A DNA stretch of 46,144 bases from an uncultured Saprospirales bacterium (GTDB taxonomy: Bacteria; Bacteroidota; Bacteroidia; Chitinophagales; Saprospiraceae), in the NCBI GenBank assembly GCA_937864265.1, contig CALMIR010000095.1:1-46144 (forward strand), given 5' to 3'. Position numbers and translations under genes: made by a program. Of this stretch, positions 40,459-46,144 are shown in pieces. The notes under the pieces are model-generated. The model searched no databases. It was not told where the DNA came from and saw nothing but the letters and a program-made list of their open reading frames with translations. How positions within the stretch are numbered: the first letter of the stretch is position 1; the number at the start of each line of letters is the position of its first letter.

Positions 40459-40914
40459 TTATTGCAAAGGCGCATAGCCAAATGGGATATTGGCCGAACC
40501 ACACCATAAAATAACATGGGTGTATTTGCTATCTACTGTGCTTGATATGCGGAAAAAATTCTCCCCATTTTCGGCTACCACCCCTACCAATTTCAAATCG
40601 GGATTTCCATTCCCCGGATCTGCTACAAAGTTTTCAGAAGTGGATAAATAAACGGTAACCGTGCCTGTTGCCAATTCGGTAACAAAACCATCGGCAAATC
40701 GCAGGAATGTCTCATTGTCATCGTCCACACCTAAAGCGGCACTGCCTGCAGTAGGCGTGCCATTTTGGGCAGTAAAAGAGCCACTGCGTTGTACCACAAA
40801 TGTTCCTGTTGGTACGGTGGGATCGATGATTTGGGGCGCTTCATCTTCAGTGCAAGCGCTGAAACCAATGCTTAAAAATAATACGGCCGACAAAAGCCAA
40901 GTCATGCTTTTCAT
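40459..40914 (-). CDS. DM13-domain lipoprotein
   Basis: A 151-residue lipoprotein. The signal peptide LLSAVLFLSIGFSAC gives the lipobox Cys at ~20 and sets the start at 40914. Residues ~35-151 fit the DM13 domain: GTFVVQRSGSFTAQNG at the start, TVTVYLSTSENF in the middle, and the ending YTHVILWCGSANIPFGYAPL, where the WC and FG...L are the conserved core. DM13 domains have been proposed to be redox-active via their Cys and linked to electron transfer. Together with the barrel 61 bp downstream it could form a two-gene envelope unit. Confidence 0.7.
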   Translation of the reverse strand: MKSMTWLLSAVLFLSIGFSACTEDEAPQIIDPTVPTGTFVVQRSGSFTAQNGTPTAGSAALGVDDDNETFLRFADGFVTELATGTVTVYLSTSENFVADPGNGNPDLKLVGVVAENGENFFRISSTVDSKYTHVILWCGSANIPFGYAPLQ

Positions 40915-40953
40915 AAACTGTAAATTTTGATAAAAAATTTGATGTTGAATCAA

Positions 40954-41295
40954 TACAGGGACAAAATTAGGCGGGAGCTATCCCAGAGGTTTCACGAAAA
41001 CATCACAAATCTATAACAGGCCAACCCTTCCAAATATAACAAACTGTTTTTCAATGCTTTAAACCATTTTTTCAATTCATCATACGCTATCCATTTGTCC
41101 TAAACAGGACACTTTTTCTTCGAGTTTTTCATGCCAAATCCGGGTCTGAAAATTTTTTTTTACTAAGCGATAACATTACTGCAATTGGGTGATACATTTG
41201 CAGGCGGTAGTGCTGACATCTGCTGCTAAAAAACGAAAACTCAGATGCACATCCTACTTATGGAAAGGAACTTTTGATGCAGTAATTAAAACATC
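40954..41295. promoter_or_regulatory. Divergent intergenic region with a palindrome and two -7 boxes
   Basis: No gene is supported here. It holds a minus-strand box TAATTTTG (40962-40969) for the DM13 gene, a plus-strand box TACATTTG (41193-41200) for the P-loop gene, and a perfect inverted repeat TGTCCT-AAAC-AGGACA (41096-41111) between them that could bind a regulator of either direction. AT-rich runs (ATTTTTTTT near 41151) lie alongside. A short frame at 41189-41389 overlaps the downstream gene and is not credible. Confidence 0.5.
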
Positions 41296-42360
41296 ATGGC
41301 TACCCGGATTAAAAATGCATTCATCTGCAACCGGCTTCCACAATACCATATTGACAGCGAAGCCATCCATTATTGTGTTCCGCAGATAGGCGATGTAGGC
41401 CTGTTTCGCGTTGAATCGGCCCTCAACCAATACTTAAAAGATCCCTTGGGCGGATCGCATTACTTATTTGATGGCGACTTGATAACCGCCGCTTTTGGTA
41501 ACCGTTATGCAACCAATCAATACGAAGGTTATATTCCCGAAAGCCCGCAGTTGTACCTCGATTTGATTGCCCGTGGCGGCGTAGTGGGATTAATTAAAAG
41601 TGCCAACGCTACTTTCAACCGACCTATCGTCAAATTGAAGCTGGAGGGTTTTTTGCGCGATGAATCGGGTAGTATCGTCAATACCATACAATATGGAGAA
41701 TTGCTACCTTTCAAGCCCAATGCGATCAAGACAAAGGTGCTTCTATCCGTAGGTACTTCTATGGATAGCGGAAAAACAACCACAGCAGCCAATGCCTGCG
41801 CTGGCCTGAAAAAGAAAGGCTTTAGCGCTGCATATATCAAACTGACCGGTACTGCTTTCCCCAAGGATGTTCGCTATGTTTACGACCGTGGAGCAGACAT
41901 GGCCTGCGACTTCTCTGATTTGGGCTTTCCTTCTACCTACTTATTGGATCTGCCCCTCATTCTTTCTATCTATCAAACGCTGATCGATCGGGTTGTCAAA
42001 CAATCTTCTCCCGATTATATCATCGTAGAAATTGCTGACGGCATTTTGCAAAGAGAAACCCACATGCTGCTGAGCCACCCTAGCTTTATGCAAACGGTAC
42101 ATGGCGTTATTCTCTCCTGCGGCGATAGCCTCGGCACGCTGACCAGTATTCGTTTGTTGGAACAGCTCAAAATACATCCTTTAGCTGTCTCTGGACTCTT
42201 TACGGCCAGCGATTTGTTGATCCGGGAGGTTCGCCAGCAAATTGAGGTACCCATTTTGAATGCAGAGCAATTGCTGTCGGGCGAGTTATTGCAAGAATTG
42301 AACAAAATTTCCCATTCCAGCGACAGTAGCTATCCCGATTTTTTGCAGGAGCGGGCTTGA
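41296..42360 (+). CDS. P-loop NTPase of uncertain family (DUF1611-like)
   Basis: A 354-residue cytoplasmic protein with a Walker A motif VGTSMDSGKTTTAANACAGL (~152-171) in the middle. The N-terminal half has FGNRYATNQYEGYIPES (~74-90) and LIARGGVVGLIKSAN (~98-112). Downstream are KLTGTAFPKDVRYVYDRGADMACDFSDLG and DYIIVEIADGILQRETHML, likely Walker B. The N-domain plus GxxxDSGKTT layout recalls the DUF1611 family, recently linked to D-glutamate N-acetylation, or dethiobiotin-synthetase/MobB-like NTPases. I am not certain of the family. It is a lone gene behind a divergent promoter region and ahead of a bidirectional hairpin. Confidence 0.5.
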   Translation: MATRIKNAFICNRLPQYHIDSEAIHYCVPQIGDVGLFRVESALNQYLKDPLGGSHYLFDGDLITAAFGNRYATNQYEGYIPESPQLYLDLIARGGVVGLIKSANATFNRPIVKLKLEGFLRDESGSIVNTIQYGELLPFKPNAIKTKVLLSVGTSMDSGKTTTAANACAGLKKKGFSAAYIKLTGTAFPKDVRYVYDRGADMACDFSDLGFPSTYLLDLPLILSIYQTLIDRVVKQSSPDYIIVEIADGILQRETHMLLSHPSFMQTVHGVILSCGDSLGTLTSIRLLEQLKIHPLAVSGLFTASDLLIREVRQQIEVPILNAEQLLSGELLQELNKISHSSDSSYPDFLQERA

Positions 42361-42385
42361 TTCAAAAAAGGATTTTATCAGCAAG

Positions 42386-42405
42386 TAGCGGTTTTTTAAC
42401 CGTTA
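42386..42405. terminator. Stem-loop between convergent genes
   Basis: TAGCGGTT-TTTT-AACCGTTA forms an 8-bp stem with one G-T pair, in the 58 bp between the convergent P-loop and exonuclease genes. It may terminate both transcripts, though the flanking T-runs are short. Confidence 0.5.
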
Positions 42406-42418
42406 AGGGGCATTGAAG

Positions 42419-43816
42419 TTAGTCCTGCCTCAAGGGGACTATCTTCCATTCCCCCTTATTATCCAGATAGCCCTGAATGATACGGGTTGTTTCTGGGTTT
42501 CCTGTGTAATACTGAATACTGTCTCTCAAGGCATGTACATCCCCTTGTTCTTTTTCTACATAACCATATCCCTGATACGCGCCATTTTCAACCAATACGA
42601 CAGCGTATTCCTCCTCGTTGCGCCCCCGATCAAGTATAAAAAAGTCGTCAGAAAAAATCGTTGACAGCCAGCTTATGGCTTCATCTGCCCTACTGTTGTA
42701 TTCCTCTACCGATTCCATGCCCACACAGGCTCCCCGGCATTTTTTGAGGTGATAATTAAAACAAGCCTTGTTGCCGGGTTGTACATGACATAAGCGTCCA
42801 CACAAGTCAAACAATTCCATAGCCCTTTGCAAACGGCTCCTGGCCATGCTCACTTTGGGAAACTCCGCTATGACCTTTAGAGATTGCCGGGCTTTGGTCG
42901 AAGCGTGCGCCTGGTTGAAACACCAATAGCCAGCCTCATCCTGAAAAGCATAGATGATATGGGGAAATTGCCGCACCCGTTGCGCCCGATTAACACTGGG
43001 TCGCAGTCGCTTGATTTCGTTAGATTCCAATAGCAAGGCCACCAATTCACTACCCGTTAGTTCGTAGCTGATATCGTGTACCATTTGTTGCAACTTCCCC
43101 GCTTTTTCCGTTTTATCGGCAAAATGCTCCGCCACCCTTTTTTTAATATTGATGCTCTTGCCAACATAAATCACCTCCCCCTTCTGATCGTGAAAATAAT
43201 AAACCCCGCAAGCTTCCGGCAAGGCGTGGATTTTTTCTAAACTCAGGTTTTTGGGCAGTAGTGCTTCTCGGATACCCAAGTTGATCATCGCTTTTGCCTC
43301 TTCCCGATTGCTTTCCTGGTCGAGTATCAGCTCCAAAATACGAGCCGTAGCCAGTGCATCGTCCAAGGCTCGGTGGCGGTTGCTTACCGGAATTGCCAAT
43401 TGCTGGATCAAATTGCCCAGGCTGTAAGACCGAAAACCGGGGAATGCCTTCCTGCTGAGGCGAACGGTACACAGGGTTTTACGGGAATAGGTAAACCCCA
43501 ACCGCTGAAACTCTTCTCTCAAAAAGCTGTAATCAAAGCGCACATTGTGGCCTACAAAAATGGCATGCTCTGTTATTTCAACTATTTCGCGGGCAATTTC
43601 ATAAAACTTGGGCGCGTCTTGTACCATTTCCTGGGTAATGCCCGTGAGTTGGGTAATGCCATAAGGCACATAACGCTCCGGATTGATCAAGGAGTGAAAC
43701 GTTCTAAGGGCCTGCTGTCCATCATGAACTACAATACCGATTTCAATGACTTTGTCCCTCGCGGCACTGCCGCCAGTCGTCTCCACATCCACAATGGCAT
43801 AATGTTTTTCGCTCAT
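42419..43816 (-). CDS. DEDDh exonuclease fused to a UvrC-type GIY-YIG endonuclease (Cho-like)
   Basis: A 465-residue DNA-repair protein. Residues ~5-165 are a DnaQ/epsilon-like 3'-5' exonuclease with DEDDh motifs (IVDVETTGG, D9/E11; VGHNVRFDYSF ~93; HRALDDALAT ~150). Residues ~200-275 are a GIY-YIG nuclease (ACGVYYFHDQKGEVIYVGKSINIKKR). A UvrC-type Cys cluster follows (KACFNYHLKKCRGACVGMESVEEY ~350). It lacks the C-terminal UvrC half, so it resembles Cho and proofreading-nuclease fusions that supply incision to nucleotide-excision repair. Standard Bacteroidota architecture. The ATG at 43816 is followed at once by exonuclease motif I. Confidence 0.92.
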   Translation of the reverse strand: MSEKHYAIVDVETTGGSAARDKVIEIGIVVHDGQQALRTFHSLINPERYVPYGITQLTGITQEMVQDAPKFYEIAREIVEITEHAIFVGHNVRFDYSFLREEFQRLGFTYSRKTLCTVRLSRKAFPGFRSYSLGNLIQQLAIPVSNRHRALDDALATARILELILDQESNREEAKAMINLGIREALLPKNLSLEKIHALPEACGVYYFHDQKGEVIYVGKSINIKKRVAEHFADKTEKAGKLQQMVHDISYELTGSELVALLLESNEIKRLRPSVNRAQRVRQFPHIIYAFQDEAGYWCFNQAHASTKARQSLKVIAEFPKVSMARSRLQRAMELFDLCGRLCHVQPGNKACFNYHLKKCRGACVGMESVEEYNSRADEAISWLSTIFSDDFFILDRGRNEEEYAVVLVENGAYQGYGYVEKEQGDVHALRDSIQYYTGNPETTRIIQGYLDNKGEWKIVPLRQD

Positions 43817-43917
43817 GCTGTTTTCAATAGGAAAGGGGTAAATATACCATTTTTTTAAAGAAAAAAAGTTTAATGAAACAATTTGTATTTTTAAATGCCC
43901 ATTTTTCTATAAATAGG

Positions 43918-43955
43918 AAGCCTTCCATCCCCTGCCATGCAAAGGAGGAAGGCTT
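43918..43955. terminator. Stem-loop downstream of the lipocalin-like gene
   Basis: AAGCCTTCC and GGAAGGCTT (43918-43926, 43947-43955) form a perfect 9-bp stem with a 20-nt loop, 20 bp beyond the stop codon of the lipocalin-like gene. The following T-run is weak, so intrinsic termination is uncertain. Confidence 0.4.
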
Positions 43956-43975
43956 GCAAAAAAGGGGGAACAAAT

Positions 43976-44413
43976 CTATAGAGCACTAAAATGTAAAGCC
44001 TCCAAATGTTCGTCGTTGTCGTCCCTCAACTTGATCACTACGTCTGTCCGTTCTTCTATGATCCAATCGTCGTTCAATTCTGAAAGCGGCTTTGTCACCC
44101 CGATTGCAATGACCAATTTACGGAAGCCGTCATCGTTAATCTCTTTCCATGTGCCTGTCACTGTACTCGTACCTTGAACGGCCTCCATCGTGCCATCGTC
44201 GTTAAATCGGAATGTGTAAGAATTGAAATCGCTCGTTTCGTCCTTGTCTTTGTCGTAAAAATAGGAAACCCGCCACTCCCCCACCTGGACCAGCGTTTCC
44301 GAGGTAGCATCGGGGCTGATATTGGAGGAGGAAGAATCGTCATCGCTGATATTGGTACAACTGCTCAGGGATAGCCCCAACAAGAAAACTCCGAAAAAAA
44401 ATACTTGCTTCAT
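43976..44413 (-). CDS. Lipocalin-like lipoprotein of unknown function
   Basis: A 145-residue lipoprotein (signal MKQVFFFGVFLLGLSLSSC, lipobox Cys ~19), followed by a Ser/Asp-rich linker (ISDDDSSSSN) and a small beta-rich domain: GEWRVSYFYDKDKDETSDFNSYTFRFNDDGTM...GTWKEINDDG...LVIAI. The WRV-start, DGT and GTW elements are those of the lipocalin-like family common in Bacteroidota lipoproteins. I start at 44413 because the earlier ATG adds 29 residues before the signal peptide. The ligand is unknown. It is divergent from the NamZ-type gene across 256 bp with no clear motif except a short TACTTTTA box. Confidence 0.6.
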   Translation of the reverse strand: MKQVFFFGVFLLGLSLSSCTNISDDDSSSSNISPDATSETLVQVGEWRVSYFYDKDKDETSDFNSYTFRFNDDGTMEAVQGTSTVTGTWKEINDDGFRKLVIAIGVTKPLSELNDDWIIEERTDVVIKLRDDNDEHLEALHFSAL

Positions 44414-44669
44414 GTTTTTTTTATGACAAAGAAACACGCAATCTGCTCCCGAGGCAATTAAATGGTGCTGAAGCAGGATAATACCCGGCTGAACCCGCAA
44501 TTGCAGCTATTGGTTAAAAACAACTTTCCCCGACACTTTTCGTGGATACTGATAGGCAGGAAATCACAAGAATCGTCAGAAAACCAAAAACAATAGATCG
44601 GATTAACAAGAGATGTTATTGAATTTTCTACTTTTATCAAACCGTAAACGGTCTAAATCCATAAATGGT

Positions 44670-45998
44670 ATGCTAAAATTTCCTCTTTTTCTCACCATAG
44701 TCTTATTCCTGCAAATGGCTTGCGGTACAAAATCTGCCCTCCCAACTACAGAAGTGCCAGTGACAAACGCCCCTACTGCATTGGATACACTGATGAGTAT
44801 GGATACGACAATAAAGGAAAACGAAAACATGGCAAACGCCGATACCATAGCCATTGATCTGCCCATGTCGCTAAGGGTAGGCGCCGAGCAACTGGACTCG
44901 TACCTGCCTCGCTTGCGACTTAGTCGTGGGGTTGCTTTATTGGTAAACCAAACCTCCACCATAGGATCAACCCATCTGGTCGATACATTGCTGGCCTTGG
45001 GTGTACCTGTTAAACAAATTTTCGCACCCGAACACGGTTTTCGCGGCACTGCCGACGCAGGCGAATCGGTCAAAAACAGCCGAGATTCCAAAACAGGGCT
45101 GCCTTTAATATCGCTTTATGGCGCCAGCAAAAAACCCAAAGCAGCAGATTTAGAGGGCATTGACTGGGTGGTGTTCGACATCCAGGATGTTGGAGCGCGC
45201 TTTTATACCTACATTTCCAGTATGCATTATATGATGGAAGCTTGTGCCGACTTTCAAATTGCCTTTATGGTATTGGATCGCCCCAATCCCAATGGCCATT
45301 ATGTCGATGGCCCGGTACTCGATCTGAATTATCGTTCATTTGTAGGGATGCATCCTGTACCGGTCGTTCACGGCATGACGGTGGGTGAATACGCCCAGAT
45401 GATCAATGGAGAAGGCTGGCTGGGGGCGGGCAAAACCTGTCGGCTTGAAGTCGTCCCCTGCCAAGGATATCACCACCAGTATGCCTACCAATTACCCATA
45501 AAACCCAGTCCCAACCTCCCCGATATGGGTGCTATTTACTCTTATCCTTCCACCTGTTTTTTTGAAGGGACAATTGCCAGCGAGGGTCGGGGTACCGAGC
45601 ATCCTTTCCAGATATACGGGCATCCTGAGTCGGGTATAGGCGATTACTATTTCACGCCGGTATCGATGCCAGGGGCAAAATACCCAAAGTTGGAAGGACA
45701 GCGCTGCCGGGGCTTCAACCTTTCTGGCATAGCGACAGACAGTCTTTTTGCTATCGGGCAGTTAAAGTTGCAATACCTGATGGATTTTTATCAGGCATTC
45801 CCGGATAAAGAGCGCTTTTTTCTGGAAAATCATTTTTTTGACAAACTGGCGGGCAACGCCACTTTGCGCCAACAGATTCGAGCAGGCTGGACGGAGGAAC
45901 AAATCAGGGATTCTTGGCAGGCAGGCCTGGAAAGTTTTAAGACAATGCGCGCTAAATACTTGATTTATAATAAAAACCCTTTACCTGTAGCGAAGTGA
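44670..45998 (+). CDS. DUF1343 lipoprotein, NamZ-type exo-beta-N-acetylmuramidase
   Basis: A 442-residue lipoprotein of the DUF1343 family, to which the exo-acting N-acetylmuramidase NamZ belongs; it removes terminal MurNAc from peptidoglycan fragments for recycling. The signal peptide with lipobox LFLQMAC (Cys ~16) fixes the start at 44670. Family blocks are visible: VALLVNQTSTIG, IFAPEHGFRGTADAGE (~120), SLYGASKKP, IDWVVFDIQDVGARFYTYISSM (~170), VLDRPNPN (~205) and EGTIASEGRGTEHPF (~315). Length is as expected. It is an isolated gene in a region without other recycling genes. Confidence 0.9.
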   Translation: MLKFPLFLTIVLFLQMACGTKSALPTTEVPVTNAPTALDTLMSMDTTIKENENMANADTIAIDLPMSLRVGAEQLDSYLPRLRLSRGVALLVNQTSTIGSTHLVDTLLALGVPVKQIFAPEHGFRGTADAGESVKNSRDSKTGLPLISLYGASKKPKAADLEGIDWVVFDIQDVGARFYTYISSMHYMMEACADFQIAFMVLDRPNPNGHYVDGPVLDLNYRSFVGMHPVPVVHGMTVGEYAQMINGEGWLGAGKTCRLEVVPCQGYHHQYAYQLPIKPSPNLPDMGAIYSYPSTCFFEGTIASEGRGTEHPFQIYGHPESGIGDYYFTPVSMPGAKYPKLEGQRCRGFNLSGIATDSLFAIGQLKLQYLMDFYQAFPDKERFFLENHFFDKLAGNATLRQQIRAGWTEEQIRDSWQAGLESFKTMRAKYLIYNKNPLPVAK

Positions 45999-46028
45999 TA
46001 TAGGAATAATGCGCTGTCGGAGCTTAGC

Positions 46029-46065
46029 CAATATACATGACCTCAACGAGGTCGCCTATGTATTG
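46029..46065. repeat. Imperfect 37-bp palindrome after the NamZ-type gene
   Basis: A perfect core GACCTC-AAC-GAGGTC (46039-46053) lies inside imperfect outer arms (CAATATACAT at 46029-46038 and ATGTATTG at 46058-46065). It lies 31 bp beyond the NamZ-type stop. Without a T-run it is not a plain terminator; it may be a dispersed palindromic element. Confidence 0.6.
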
Positions 46066-46115
46066 CAATCTTAGTAAAAACCGCCAGAATTGCAAGGTGC
46101 AGAGGCTGACACGCG

Positions 46116-46130
46116 GCGGCCAAAGGCCGC
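46116..46130. repeat. Hairpin GCGGCC-AAA-GGCCGC at the window edge
   Basis: A perfect 6-bp GC-only inverted repeat with a 3-nt loop lies 51 bp beyond the previous palindrome; with it, a pair of hairpins is formed. The window ends 14 bp later, so the rest of the element is not seen. Confidence 0.55.
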
Positions 46131-46144
46131 TACCAAAAAGTTTG

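Noticed and set aside
41189-41389. 66-residue frame in the divergent gap
   Set aside because: It starts over the predicted -7 box and overlaps the P-loop gene in another frame, with no family features.

Overview
The window comes from a chromosome of a Bacteroidota bacterium, most likely a Saprospiraceae-like member. The evidence is type IX secretion (T9SS) components and cargo with C-terminal sorting tails, Bacteroidetes-type promoters (TTTG ~20 nt upstream of TAnnTTTG), the Bacteroidetes arginine pathway with an N-acyl-ornithine carbamoyltransferase, and many SPII lipoproteins. It holds about 39 protein genes, mostly housekeeping. I found no tRNA, rRNA gene, CRISPR array or intact insertion sequence. 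All calls come from reading the sequence; nothing was searched against a database.

Layout. 1-172: micro-repeats beside an M13 peptidase lipoprotein (173-2227, -). 2346-4219: a TerB-like protein and the DUF5103 T9SS plug protein. 4408-7946: TolC, a membrane-fusion protein and a DUF2064 glycosyltransferase; a heptamer repeat array separates the first two. 7948-10410 (-): a Uma2 nuclease and TypA/BipA. 10555-11958: arginine decarboxylase, tail-to-tail with a Fic protein. 12770-15753 (-): a MarR-GNAT fusion, a GldN/PorN-like protein and an RluA pseudouridine synthase. 15760-17766 (-): a RibF riboflavin kinase/FAD synthetase fused in frame to a family-2 glycosyltransferase. Mrp and Nfu Fe-S carriers diverge from it (17941-19318). 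Then an FG-GAP T9SS cargo, an SDR, ApbE with a thioredoxin-like partner, a small membrane protein, and smc (23848-27408, -).

27499-34481 (-) is an arginine operon read GNAT > argG > argC > argF' > argB > argE > argH. Its genes overlap or nearly touch, and a strong candidate promoter with a ~175-nt structured leader precedes it. argD is absent. The 90-bp gap between argH and smc carries three perfect DnaA boxes (TTATNCACA) within 35 bp, the strongest unexplained signal in the window.

34852-37137 is a compact, AT-richer type II restriction-modification island: an NgoBV-like endonuclease, a C5 methyltransferase and a DUF6471 HTH-like protein with a promoter/palindrome upstream. 37244-46144: an esterase lipoprotein, an S51/cyanophycinase-like T9SS cargo, an outer-membrane barrel, a DM13 lipoprotein, a P-loop protein of uncertain family, an exonuclease/GIY-YIG repair protein, a lipocalin-like lipoprotein, and a NamZ-type (DUF1343) lipoprotein followed by two hairpins at the window edge.

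Themes: secretion and envelope (plug, GldN-like, two cargos, TolC/MFP, NamZ), nitrogen metabolism (arginine synthesis, arginine decarboxylase), flavin and Fe-S metabolism (RibF, ApbE, Mrp, Nfu), and chromosome maintenance or defence (Smc, DnaA boxes, R-M island, Fic).
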